A stretch of 64,000 bases of DNA from Cytophagales bacterium Alg240-R148 (GTDB lineage: Bacteria; Bacteroidota; Bacteroidia; Cytophagales; Cyclobacteriaceae): the NCBI GenBank assembly GCA_900537185.1, contig LS999828.1:498706-562705 (forward strand), read 5' to 3'. Within the stretch, counting starts at the first letter, position 1; the number at the start of each line of letters is the position of its first letter. The notes below the pieces were generated by a model, which worked only from the letters and a program-made list of their open reading frames with translations, had not been told where the DNA came from and did not search any database. Below are positions 32,826 to 41,276 of this stretch, one piece after another. The translations under genes and the position numbers were made by a program.

Positions 32826-34051
32826 AACAAAGGTTTCATTAAAGGGGTTGTATCTTGTAACAGCTCTGGTGTAAAAGCTGGTGTTACTTTTTCTGTAAAA
32901 TTAAGAACATCTACGAGCAAGCTTCTTAATAATATAATGGAGGCATCGGACCGGGTAACGATATAAGAGAACAATTTAATAGGTCTGTGCGGCACATCCC
33001 CGATTCCATCTTTGTCCAAGTCATAGCCGGTATAATCACTCCAATAGTTACCATCGTAATTGTTGTAACTTCGGTTGTTATTAGTGGTTAAATCAAAATT
33101 GTTGTTGATGAAATTGTTGTTGGTAAAGGTATTATCCATACAACTCCCTAGAACTTTTAATGCCCAACCATTCTTTTCGAAGGTATTGTGGTGTACCTCC
33201 AGCCTATTGGCTCCTTCGCCATAAATACCAGTTGTATTGCCTAAAAAAGTATTGTTGCTGATGGTGCCGTCGTAAATTTCTTTCAACAAAAGGCCATAAG
33301 AGGCAGTACCCTTGTTGTTTATGAACCGATTGTATTGCATGGTTATCTTCTTTGAAAACATCACTGCAACTCCTGCTCCATTGAGCTCAAAAGTATTCCC
33401 GACGTATTGGTCTCTATTGGAAAACATAAAATGCAACCCATAGCGAATGTTATTGGTGCTGGTATTGTTTTCAATTCTGCTATCGTCTACAAACTCTAGG
33501 TAGATGCCATCTCTATGACCAGAAGCATGGTTGTCTTGCACCAAAATATTATTACAATACCACAGCTGAATGGCGTTGCCAGAAGATATTTCATTGACAG
33601 CGTCCGCTTTGATTTCATTGCCCTGAATAAGGCAGTGGGAGGAATTTTTCAGATAGACACCGAAAAACGTATTGTACAACTTGTTGTCAATAATTCGAAT
33701 ATGCGTCTGTTTTTCAGCAGATATCCCGGCTCGGTCTTCAATATAACTTACCCCAACATTTTGGATCTGCAACCCTTGGATGGTGACAGAATCTGACAAG
33801 ATTGTAATAATCTCAGTTTTCCCTTCACCGTCAATAACCGGATAACCAACCCCCAATATAAACAGAGGTTTATCGATAATTATTCTACCCTCTTTAAAGG
33901 TACCTGGCTGAACCAATAATGTATCAAAGGGTGCGGCATCGGCAATGGCCTCCATTAATGACGCTCCTTTTGCGGGATCCACAACTACGGCGGATTGCCC
34001 AAAACTGTTGATACAAAATAAACTGCTTAGCAATAACAAAAACAACTTCAT
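32822..34051 (-). CDS. nosD: NosD periplasmic copper/sulfur processing protein
   Basis: A 409-residue protein from the chosen ATG, which begins a signal peptide (MKLFLLLLSSLFCINSFGQS). The body is a right-handed beta-helix of short repeats such as NNILVQDNHASGHRDGIYLE and IENNTSTNNIRYGLHF, as in NosD. It ends with GNYWSDYTGYDLDKDGIGD, a NosD hallmark. It acts in the periplasm with NosFY and NosL. An upstream start would overlap nosL and lacks support. Confidence 0.93.
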   Translation of the reverse strand: MKLFLLLLSSLFCINSFGQSAVVVDPAKGASLMEAIADAAPFDTLLVQPGTFKEGRIIIDKPLFILGVGYPVIDGEGKTEIITILSDSVTIQGLQIQNVGVSYIEDRAGISAEKQTHIRIIDNKLYNTFFGVYLKNSSHCLIQGNEIKADAVNEISSGNAIQLWYCNNILVQDNHASGHRDGIYLEFVDDSRIENNTSTNNIRYGLHFMFSNRDQYVGNTFELNGAGVAVMFSKKITMQYNRFINNKGTASYGLLLKEIYDGTISNNTFLGNTTGIYGEGANRLEVHHNTFEKNGWALKVLGSCMDNTFTNNNFINNNFDLTTNNNRSYNNYDGNYWSDYTGYDLDKDGIGDVPHRPIKLFSYIVTRSDASIILLRSLLVDVLNFTEKVTPAFTPELLQDTTPLMKPLL

Positions 34052-34055
34052 GGCC

Positions 34056-34502
34056 CTACCGTTTATCCAGCATTTCAAAGTCTTTTTCTAAGATGGCCCA
34101 CTGCATGCTACGTGCATTGGGTGCATCCAGCCATTTGTTCATTTCCGACTCCTCTTTAAAACAGGACAAATACATGCCCATAGGGCTTGGCAACGACTCG
34201 CTGTACAGCACATGCAGGACATTCAGGTCTACCAATTCACCAGGGGTATCAAACGCTACAGCCAATTCTAAATGGGCCGCTGCTGCAATTTTTTCTTCTT
34301 TTTGTTTGAAGTCTACTAGGCATTCGAGGGCATCAAATTTATATATTTTGCCTTTGGCCGTAACCAACTCGGCCCCATATCGGTTGTCAACAATAGACAT
34401 CTTACAAAACTGACATTGATCTGAACCAAATACAATGGGTTCAGGTGCTGGGTTGCACCCAAAACAGGAGAGCAACACCAATCCTAAAACAACTCTTTTC
34501 AT
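34056..34502 (-). CDS. nosL: NosL copper chaperone lipoprotein
   Basis: A 148-residue protein with lipoprotein signal (LLSCFGCNP) and the NosL motif CQFCKMSIVDNRYGAEL, which carries the Cu(I) ligands. FDALECLVDF follows. NosL supplies copper for NosZ. It lies 11 nt after the unknown membrane protein gene and 4 nt before the nosD start. Confidence 0.93.
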   Translation of the reverse strand: MKRVVLGLVLLSCFGCNPAPEPIVFGSDQCQFCKMSIVDNRYGAELVTAKGKIYKFDALECLVDFKQKEEKIAAAAHLELAVAFDTPGELVDLNVLHVLYSESLPSPMGMYLSCFKEESEMNKWLDAPNARSMQWAILEKDFEMLDKR

Positions 34503-34513
34503 TTCCTTATTCT

Positions 34514-35083
34514 TTATTTTTTTCTTCTAATCCACCAAGCAGTGCCGCCTAGTAGAATAGAAATACCAAACAAGACTCCTCCAGTGGAAGGGAGCGAGGT
34601 GGCTTTAAAGTTCAACAACCACTTGGTGCCAAAAAGAGGCGGTTGATAGGTTACACCTGGTAGTTTAATTGGAGCAGTGGCTTCCAGGTTGTGGCCATAG
34701 TCGTACTCCCATAAATAAAAGTCGTACAACCCTAGAGTGGCCAATACCACAACAATTACAACCCACAACAGATAAACTTTTGAGTTGTTCGCAAACAAGG
34801 CAATCAACCCCAAGCCAATTATCCCCATGATGATATATGGAAAGTATTGAAGTTCTGGTATGGATTCTGGTTCAATTTTCTTCATCCCCACATAGTGGTT
34901 CAGAATATTAATATTTTGAAGGGTGTAGTCTGTACTACCAGTGATTTTATCAATCCATATATACATGGCCAACCCATCTGGATATTGTGGGGCTTCTAGG
35001 GTTATTTTCCACATCGGAAAAACAAAGAGAGAGGCTACAAAAAGGATGGCACTGGTCATTAAAATTCTGGGCAAGGACTTCAT
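34514..35083 (-). CDS. Nos-cluster membrane protein of unknown function
   Basis: A 189-residue protein with one N-terminal and two further membrane segments (IIMGIIGLGLIALFA and VYLLWVVIVVVLATLGLYDFYLW) plus a terminal segment (GGVLFGISILLGGTAWW). It contains PMWKITLEAPQYPDGLAMYIW and an extended tail of periplasmic character. Such proteins commonly sit between nosZ and nosL in clade II nos clusters, but I know no function. A role in NosZ maturation or electron supply is inferred from position only. Confidence 0.75.
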   Translation of the reverse strand: MKSLPRILMTSAILFVASLFVFPMWKITLEAPQYPDGLAMYIWIDKITGSTDYTLQNINILNHYVGMKKIEPESIPELQYFPYIIMGIIGLGLIALFANNSKVYLLWVVIVVVLATLGLYDFYLWEYDYGHNLEATAPIKLPGVTYQPPLFGTKWLLNFKATSLPSTGGVLFGISILLGGTAWWIRRKK

Positions 35084-35185
35084 ATCTGGTAAGTTTTTTG
35101 GTTCATTCCAAAGTTAAATAGGAAGGGTGCCGCTCCATTTGAGCAGCCCCCTTCAACCAAAAACTATGAAATAAACACCCAATGT

Positions 35186-37150
35186 TTATTCTCCTATTGA
35201 CCACTTCAGTGGTACATCTGATCCTTTTTTAGATACTCTTACATATCCTTGCATTTCTTGATGCAAAGCAGAACAGAAATCAGTACAGTAAAACGGGTAT
35301 ACGCCGGGTTCTTTTGGTTCCCACAACATGGTTTCAGTTTGCCCTGGCATTACCAAAAGCTCTGCATTTTGTGCGCCCATAATACTTAGACCATGGGGGG
35401 TATCCCAATCTTGCTCCAAATTAGTAAGGTGGAAATATACTTGGTCTCCTACCTGAATGCCTTCTATGTTATCCGGAGCAAAATGGCTTCTAATAGAAGT
35501 CATATAAACTCGAACTACATTGCCTTCTCGAATTACTTTTACATCTTTCTCTTTTTTAACCACATGTGGGTGGTTGTTTTCTTCTAAGGCATATATTTTT
35601 TTAGACCTAGGTTTCACCTTATCTGCGGCAATTCCTTGCGCATAATGCGGTTCTCCTATTGTTGGAAAATCTAAAATCAACTCCATTTTATCTCCAGAAA
35701 TATCGTACAACTGAGCCGAATGATTCATTTCAGGACCAGTTGGGAGGTAACGGTCTTTGGTGATTTTATTCATTGCTACCAAATATTTGCCCCAAGGGTT
35801 TTTAGAATCCCCTCCAGGTATCATCAAGTGGCCCACAGAATAGTAACAAGGTGCTCTATCGAGTACTTCCCAAGTACCTACCTTCCATTTCACTACTTCA
35901 GAAGAGATAAAGAAAGTAGTATACGCATTGCCTTTACCATCAAACTCGGTATGCAATGGCCCTAAACCTCCGGAGGAGACAGTACCTACCATTACATCTT
36001 CAAACTTTAGTATTGGAATGCCATCTACCTCTCCTTCAAATGCCTTATTTTCTATAGCTTTTAACATTTTATCAAAAGAGTGCACGGTTAAATCCGCAGA
36101 CAATTTCCCATTGCCCACAATGTATTCTCCTGTTGGGTCAACATCCACTCCGTGGGGAGATTTTGGCGTTGGTAAGTAGTAAATCAATCCAGGACATTCT
36201 TCAGGGATCAACACTTTTACTTTGTCTTTTTTTGTGGAAGTTGCCATGTGCGTGGATTCGTCATAATAGTTATGAACGTAACGTGTTGGCATCTCTTTGA
36301 ATTTTCCTTGTGCAATGTATTCTTCTGCTTTTTTCCAATTCACAGCAGCAATAAAGTCCTTGTCATTTTGAGAAGCGTTCACTTCTTTTAAGGTGTGGCT
36401 TTTTTCTGTATTGTAAGTGGTGAAAAAAGTCCAGCCATGAGATTTTCCTTTACCTGAATGGGCCAAGTCATAGTCATAACCTGGTACCAAAATTTGAAAG
36501 GCAATATCCATCTCGCCAGGAACATCTGCCTTGATATAGGACAGCGATCCTTTGAAATTTTCTTTATAAGAATCGATGGGAACATCTTCTTGAGGAAAAG
36601 GAACACTAAACCGAGTACCTGCAACGATATATTCCGTGTTTTCAGTGGTAAACGGCGAAGAATGGTTTCCTCCTGAATTTGGTATTTCTAAGATTTCGGT
36701 AGTTTCAAAGGTAGATAGGTCAATTCTAGCAACCCTTGGAGTATTGTTTCCATTTATAAAAACCCAGCGACCATCTGGTGTACCATCGGTTTGTGACAGT
36801 TCTGGGTGGTGGGCATCGTCCCAAGGGACAAAACCAAAAGAGGTGTTGAGCATGGGTTTTGTTTCTTCGTTGTACCCATAACTTTTTTCTGCATCTTGAG
36901 AGAAAACAGGAATCACTTTGAGCAATCTTCCAGATGGAAGTCCATAAACACTGAGTTGCCCGCTAAAGCCGCCAGATATCATAGCATAAAACTCGTCGTG
37001 TTCTCCTGGTGCTACATACACTTTTTCAGCAGCGCTTGAGCTATTCATGACTCCTTTCGATTTGTTTGCATCGCCTTGGTTGCCGCAGCTCCACGATAGA
37101 GTCAGGAGCATCATCGCAGCAAGCTTCATTAAGCCAGTAATATTCTTCAT
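35186..37150 (-). CDS. nosZ: Nitrous oxide reductase, clade II (Sec type)
   Basis: The protein has 654 residues. The signal peptide is Sec type, without twin Arg, and has a Cys at its end (LSWSCGN), so it may be lipid-anchored. The propeller supplies CuZ ligands, visible in DAHHPELSQTDG, SPHGVDVDPTGEY and GPLHTEFDGKGNAY. The C-terminal cupredoxin has the CuA site YCTDFCSALHQEMQG. It reduces N2O to N2 in the periplasm. A monoheme cytochrome c gene lies 19 nt upstream and probably donates electrons. The rest of the nos genes follow downstream. Confidence 0.96.
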   Translation of the reverse strand: MKNITGLMKLAAMMLLTLSWSCGNQGDANKSKGVMNSSSAAEKVYVAPGEHDEFYAMISGGFSGQLSVYGLPSGRLLKVIPVFSQDAEKSYGYNEETKPMLNTSFGFVPWDDAHHPELSQTDGTPDGRWVFINGNNTPRVARIDLSTFETTEILEIPNSGGNHSSPFTTENTEYIVAGTRFSVPFPQEDVPIDSYKENFKGSLSYIKADVPGEMDIAFQILVPGYDYDLAHSGKGKSHGWTFFTTYNTEKSHTLKEVNASQNDKDFIAAVNWKKAEEYIAQGKFKEMPTRYVHNYYDESTHMATSTKKDKVKVLIPEECPGLIYYLPTPKSPHGVDVDPTGEYIVGNGKLSADLTVHSFDKMLKAIENKAFEGEVDGIPILKFEDVMVGTVSSGGLGPLHTEFDGKGNAYTTFFISSEVVKWKVGTWEVLDRAPCYYSVGHLMIPGGDSKNPWGKYLVAMNKITKDRYLPTGPEMNHSAQLYDISGDKMELILDFPTIGEPHYAQGIAADKVKPRSKKIYALEENNHPHVVKKEKDVKVIREGNVVRVYMTSIRSHFAPDNIEGIQVGDQVYFHLTNLEQDWDTPHGLSIMGAQNAELLVMPGQTETMLWEPKEPGVYPFYCTDFCSALHQEMQGYVRVSKKGSDVPLKWSIGE

Positions 37151-37169
37151 GAGTTTGTCTTTTAGTTAA

Positions 37170-37637
37170 TTATAATGTTCTGAAATATTCCAATATCTTT
37201 CTTGCCTGGTCTTCAGTAAGGCCTTGGTTGGCCATTGGTGCCATATTGGCTTCTACCAGTAACTTCTTTGCAATTGGATCTTTTTGAACCATTTCTTCTG
37301 GATTAAGGATCATATTCATGACCCACTCAGGTGATCTTCTATCCAATATTCCCTTTGGTGCAGGTCCGATAAATTTTTTATCTGGTTTGTGGCAGGCAGT
37401 ACAGTACTCTTCAAATAGGTGCAACCCTTCGTCTGCAAGGGTTGGATCGACCGCCGCTAATTCAAGTGATTGTACAGGGCCGATGCCTTTGTTGTCCATA
37501 GGGTCTTGTACTTCCGCAACCATCGATTTTGGTGCTGGGGTATCTGTTGTTGCTTCCGTACTTTCTTCTGTACCCCCACAACTCCATAGTAGGAATGATA
37601 AGGCCATTGCGGCCAATATAGATTGGGTGTTTTCCAT
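37170..37637 (-). CDS. Monoheme cytochrome c of the nos operon
   Basis: A 155-residue protein from the chosen ATG (MENTQSILAAMALSF). A lipobox (LLWSC) predicts a membrane-anchored lipoprotein, followed by an acidic linker. The cytochrome domain has CTACHKPDKKFIGPAP and a Met ligand region (MAPMANQGL). It is the first gene of the nos operon and presumably hands electrons to NosZ. A pair of FNR-like sites lies about 63 bp upstream. Confidence 0.92.
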   Translation of the reverse strand: MENTQSILAAMALSFLLWSCGGTEESTEATTDTPAPKSMVAEVQDPMDNKGIGPVQSLELAAVDPTLADEGLHLFEEYCTACHKPDKKFIGPAPKGILDRRSPEWVMNMILNPEEMVQKDPIAKKLLVEANMAPMANQGLTEDQARKILEYFRTL

Positions 37638-37663
37638 AGTATTGCGTTGTTTATTTAACACAA

Positions 37664-37728
37664 TAAAGATGGATTAAAACATTGTACTAATTAATGATGG
37701 GCATCAAAGAAATCCATGAGATAAATCA
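37664..37728 (-). promoter_or_regulatory. Paired FNR-type sites and promoter of the nos operon
   Basis: TGATGGGCATCA (37695-37706) fits the FNR consensus TTGAT-N4-ATCAA at nine of ten positions when flanks are included. TGAGATAAATCA (37717-37728) lies 22 bp away. The minus-strand -7-like element CATCTTTA (37671-37664) starts 29.5 bp from the centre of the first site. The predicted start near 37659 gives a 22-nt leader. Confidence 0.75.
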
Positions 37729-37805
37729 GTTTTTATCGATTTTAAAAACTAATTGTTTTAAAAAAAAACTTACGTCAAAGACATTTGTGGATAAAAACAA
37801 ACAAA

Positions 37806-37836
37806 CTTGAATAAAGCCATTATTTTATTATATTTG
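37806..37836 (+). promoter_or_regulatory. Bacteroidota-type promoter of the secreted T9SS protein
   Basis: A CTTG at 37806-37809 and TATATTTG at 37829-37836 are separated by exactly 19 nt, matching the TTTG-N19-TAnnTTTG pattern with one mismatch. The start codon lies 88 nt downstream. Confidence 0.65.
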
Positions 37837-37924
37837 CTTCTTTATTAATTCAAATAACGCCTAGTAGGTTACATTTATTGATCTATTGGAATAAAAAGAG
37901 TAAAAGACCTAACACTTATTACAA

Positions 37925-38929
37925 ATGAATTTACTTAGATTTATACATTCTTCATTTTTTGTAATAGTTTTTTTGTGTATCGCTAATTTTTCAAATGCTG
38001 CCACAATTACCGCTACTACTACTGGCAACTGGACTACCCCTGGAATTTGGGACCTTGGTAGAGTGCCTGCCCCAGGAGACGTAATTATAATTGATACTGG
38101 TGTTACTGTGAATATTTCAAACGGTGTTTCCATCGATTTAGATGATCCAACTGTAAGAACTTTCATTCAAATTAAAGGTACTTTATCCTTGGGTTGGTTT
38201 GCTAGTATAATCCTCACGCACCCAAACAATATGGGCCTCGCCAATGACAACTTTTATATTGATAATGGAGGAGAGTTAAGATTTTTGTTTGGTGCGTTTA
38301 TATTTTATACACCTTCAGGAAATGCTTTCATTTCTTTTGGCTTCCCGACTGTTGAGCCTGGACCAGTGCTGTACGATCCAGTGGGTGGTGTATTGCCCCT
38401 TGAGTTAATTTCATTCAGCGGTGCTTATGAAGCCCCCTATGTAGAGCTGAAATGGACAACAGCAGCAGAAGATAATGTGAGTTATATTGGCTTGGAAAAA
38501 TCTATTGACGGTGTGAATTTTCATGAAATAGACAAGATTCAACCACTTGGATTAAACGGAGCTGGTGCTGATTATGAGTACAGCGATAAAAATCCATTTA
38601 ATGGCACTGCCTACTACAGGTTGCATTCTGTTGATTATGATGGGTATGAAGAATACTTTTCTCCTATTTCGGTAAATACAACAGGAATAAAAAATAACAT
38701 CAGTTTTTTCCCAGTTCCTTTCGACGGTCAAAACCTGTCCTACCATGCAAACTTCGCTTTTTTCAAAGGAAGAGTTCAAGTACTTGATCAGGCTGGTAAA
38801 GTTTTGTATGAAACTGTAATTAATGACAACAAAGGTCAAATTAAATTGGACCAGGAATTACCACATGGTACTTACTTTATCTCTTTCCAATCTGAAGCTT
38901 TCAGCGAAATTATAAGAATTGCAAGATAG
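37925..38929 (+). CDS. Secreted protein with T9SS sorting domain
   Basis: A 334-residue protein with a signal peptide (ending near FSNAA), an N-terminal beta region with GNWTTPGIWDLGRVPAPGD and VTVNISNGVSI, as seen in G8-like or surface-layer-like domains, a middle LKWTTAAEDNVSYIGLEKS segment, and a C-terminal type IX sorting domain (FFPVPFDG through FISFQSEAFSEIIRIAR). It should be exported across the outer membrane. Its role is unknown. It sits between the nos operon and the MBL-rhodanese gene, with its own promoter. Confidence 0.8.
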   Translation: MNLLRFIHSSFFVIVFLCIANFSNAATITATTTGNWTTPGIWDLGRVPAPGDVIIIDTGVTVNISNGVSIDLDDPTVRTFIQIKGTLSLGWFASIILTHPNNMGLANDNFYIDNGGELRFLFGAFIFYTPSGNAFISFGFPTVEPGPVLYDPVGGVLPLELISFSGAYEAPYVELKWTTAAEDNVSYIGLEKSIDGVNFHEIDKIQPLGLNGAGADYEYSDKNPFNGTAYYRLHSVDYDGYEEYFSPISVNTTGIKNNISFFPVPFDGQNLSYHANFAFFKGRVQVLDQAGKVLYETVINDNKGQIKLDQELPHGTYFISFQSEAFSEIIRIAR

Positions 38930-38951
38930 GTAATTAGCCATTGCATTAGAT

Positions 38952-39015
38952 AAAAAAAAAGGAGGGCCCTGAAAAGAGCATATTTGGCACTGGATATAAG
39001 GAATGCGAGCCCTCC
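38952..39015 (-). terminator. Terminator after the MBL-rhodanese gene
   Basis: Arms GGAGGGC (38961-38967) and GCCCTCC (39009-39015) enclose a 41-nt loop, and on the minus strand the second arm runs into nine T residues. The long loop lowers confidence. Confidence 0.55.
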
Positions 39016-39025
39016 AATAAAGTTT

Positions 39026-40417
39026 TTAGGTACTTGTTGCGTTGGTTGTACAAGCACAATTTTTGCTTTTATTTTTAATCCCTTCATACCCTTTTTTAAG
39101 CACTGCTATGTGTTCAAACCCATGCTTTTTCAAAATACTCGCGGCAATTACCGCTCGGTACCCTGTTTTGCATAAAATATGGTATGGTTTTTCAGGATTC
39201 AGTTTAGTTATATTTGATTCTAATTGAGGCAATGGAAGATGTATCGCTCCTTCCAAGGAACCTTGTTCATACTCCGACAAGCTGCGAATGTCCAACACTT
39301 GCAAAGCCGCTGAATGGATCTTAAATTTACCAGGGCACATGCCTGCAGTAATTTCTATAGGTTTTCCAGATTGCAACCAATAGTCAAATCCGCCTTCTAA
39401 ATAACCCAAAACATTTTCATATCCCACACGAGCCAACCTAGTGACCGCTTCCTTTTCTGTACCCTTTTCTGAAACCAATAAAATTGGGGTATTAAGTTCT
39501 TGGATTAAAGTACCTACCCATACCGCAAAGGATCCTTTTAAGCTAACATTGATCGCTCCCGGAATATTTCCTTCCATAAAAATTTCTGGCGCTCTTGTGT
39601 CTAAAATCAAAGCCTGCTGCGATTTTTGAATGAACGCTTCTAGGTTTAAAGGGCACATTGCTTTGGAAATTATAACATCAAATTCTTTATAACCTCGTTT
39701 GTTAATCATAGCATTTTTCGGGAAGTATTGTGGGGGTATTGCGATACCTTCTAATACAGATTGTATAAAATCCTTTGGATTGTCGAATTGCAAAGCATAA
39801 TTCTTTCTTTTTTGCTCTCCAATAGTGGATACCCTTTCTGGACCCATGTTTTTACCACATTGCGAACCAGCACCGTGACCTGGATAAACCATTACTTCCT
39901 CAGGAAGTAACAGCAGTTTATTGTACAAAGAATTGTAAAGCATGCCCGCTAAATCTTCTTTTGTGCAATCAGAAGACACCGCCAAATCTGGTCGACCTAC
40001 GTCCCCTATTAATAAGGTATCTCCGGTAAACACGGCGTGTTTGTCTCCTTCTTCTGTAATTACAACAAAACACGAAGATTCTAGGGTATGGCCGGGGGTA
40101 TGCACCAGCTTTATATTGATATGCCCAAGTTTAAAACACTGGTTATCTACTGCTTTAATAAAATCAAATACTGCTTCTGCACTAGGTCCATAAACGATAT
40201 TGGCACCAGTTTTATGTTTTAAATCCAAATGACCGGACACAAAATCCGCATGGAAATGGGTTTCAAATACGTATTTTATTTTGGCATTTCTTGATTCTGC
40301 CAACTGTATGTATTGGTCGACATCCCTTAAAGGATCAATAATTGCGCATTCCCCATCCGACTCAATGTAATAAGCCGCTTCGGCCAAGCAATTTGTATAC
40401 AGCTGTTTAATAAACAT
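39026..40417 (-). CDS. MBL-fold hydrolase with two rhodanese domains
   Basis: A 463-residue protein. Residues 1-240 form a metallo-beta-lactamase domain of the persulfide dioxygenase/glyoxalase II type with His54, His56, Asp58 in THFHADFVSGH and HTPGHTLESSCF. Two rhodanese domains follow. The first (about 265-355) has Ser in place of the catalytic Cys (ILLVSEKGTEKEA). The second (about 370-450) keeps the Cys (HILCKTGYRAV). It probably handles glutathione-like or protein persulfides. Divergent from the fatty acid hydroxylase gene, with a shared regulatory region. Confidence 0.9.
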   Translation of the reverse strand: MFIKQLYTNCLAEAAYYIESDGECAIIDPLRDVDQYIQLAESRNAKIKYVFETHFHADFVSGHLDLKHKTGANIVYGPSAEAVFDFIKAVDNQCFKLGHINIKLVHTPGHTLESSCFVVITEEGDKHAVFTGDTLLIGDVGRPDLAVSSDCTKEDLAGMLYNSLYNKLLLLPEEVMVYPGHGAGSQCGKNMGPERVSTIGEQKRKNYALQFDNPKDFIQSVLEGIAIPPQYFPKNAMINKRGYKEFDVIISKAMCPLNLEAFIQKSQQALILDTRAPEIFMEGNIPGAINVSLKGSFAVWVGTLIQELNTPILLVSEKGTEKEAVTRLARVGYENVLGYLEGGFDYWLQSGKPIEITAGMCPGKFKIHSAALQVLDIRSLSEYEQGSLEGAIHLPLPQLESNITKLNPEKPYHILCKTGYRAVIAASILKKHGFEHIAVLKKGYEGIKNKSKNCACTTNATST

Positions 40418-40441
40418 TGTCCGCTCGTTAGATTGTCTTCA

Positions 40442-40537
40442 CAAATTTGGTTTATAGCTTTTAACATGCCTATGACCTTTATCAAAGCGAAGCATGACTA
40501 ATGTCATGCTCAAAAATTCATGCAGTGATTAATTTTA
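40442..40537. promoter_or_regulatory. Symmetric divergent FNR-type control region
   Basis: Two sites, TGACCTTTATCA (40473-40484) and TGACTAATGTCA (40495-40506), lie 22 bp apart. The second is the core of a perfect 20-bp palindrome (40491-40510). A minus-strand -7-like element CAAATTTG (40449-40442) and a plus-strand TAATTTTA (40530-40537) each start 29.5 bp from the centre of the nearer site. The predicted leaders are both 20 nt. Each gene would have one site at about -41.5 and one at about -63.5. Confidence 0.75.
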
Positions 40538-40561
40538 CAAAACAACAATAACCAGCTTACT

Positions 40562-41200
40562 ATGAAAAAAGCATTTGATGCCATACCCGAGCATTTAAAG
40601 CCTAGAAAAGAAGAAAAAGGTCAGTTATTTAAAAGTGGCTTTATGGAAAAAATTACCCGGACTTCCATATACGTTCCGGTAATCATGCATACTGTTATTG
40701 CCATTAGTTTTGTGTTCTTAGCCTCCAGCTATGCCGGCTTGAACTGGTGGACAATTGCGATCACATTTGTACTTGGATGGCTCACTTGGTCGCTCACCGA
40801 GTACTGGGTACACCGCATAGTGTACCACATACACACCAAAAACAAACTCCTACTAAAAATACAACACTTAGGACATGGCATCCACCACCAATACCCAACG
40901 GACCCAGAAAGATTGGCCATGCCACCCCTACCAGCCATTGCCTTAATTTCGGTGTTTTTTGGTGTTTTTTATCTGATAATGGGTTGGTATGCCTTTGCAT
41001 TTTTTCCTGGATTTTTGATCGGATACATGCTGTATATTGCATTGCACTATGCCCAACATAGGTTCAAAGCGCCCAAGTTCAAACCTTTAAACAGGTTGTG
41101 GAAGTTCCATGCCCAACACCATTACAAGTTCCCTGAAACCAAAGCCTTTGGTGTGTCCACTAGGTTGTGGGACTGGGTATTTGGTACCATGCCAGATTAG
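40562..41200 (+). CDS. Fatty acid hydroxylase/sterol desaturase-like membrane protein
   Basis: A 212-residue protein with about four membrane segments. The di-iron His clusters of the superfamily are visible: EYWVHRIVYHIH, LGHGIHHQYP, ALHYAQHRFK and WKFHAQHHYKFPET. The domain is a 2-hydroxylase/sterol desaturase type that acts on lipid tails in the membrane. Reaction in this organism unknown; a 2-hydroxylation of sphingolipid or fatty acids is one possibility. It shares a symmetric control region with the MBL-rhodanese gene. Confidence 0.88.
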   Translation: MKKAFDAIPEHLKPRKEEKGQLFKSGFMEKITRTSIYVPVIMHTVIAISFVFLASSYAGLNWWTIAITFVLGWLTWSLTEYWVHRIVYHIHTKNKLLLKIQHLGHGIHHQYPTDPERLAMPPLPAIALISVFFGVFYLIMGWYAFAFFPGFLIGYMLYIALHYAQHRFKAPKFKPLNRLWKFHAQHHYKFPETKAFGVSTRLWDWVFGTMPD

Positions 41201-41202
41201 CC

Positions 41203-41231
41203 AAAAAAAAGGCTGTCCATACAGACAGCCT
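41203..41231 (-). terminator. Terminator after the TolC-family gene
   Basis: Arms AGGCTGTC and GACAGCCT close on a 6-nt loop; the minus strand continues into eight T residues. Confidence 0.85.
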
Positions 41232-41276
41232 ACAATTCGATCCCATCTTGCAACAGGAAAGAAATTAACCGGATTG

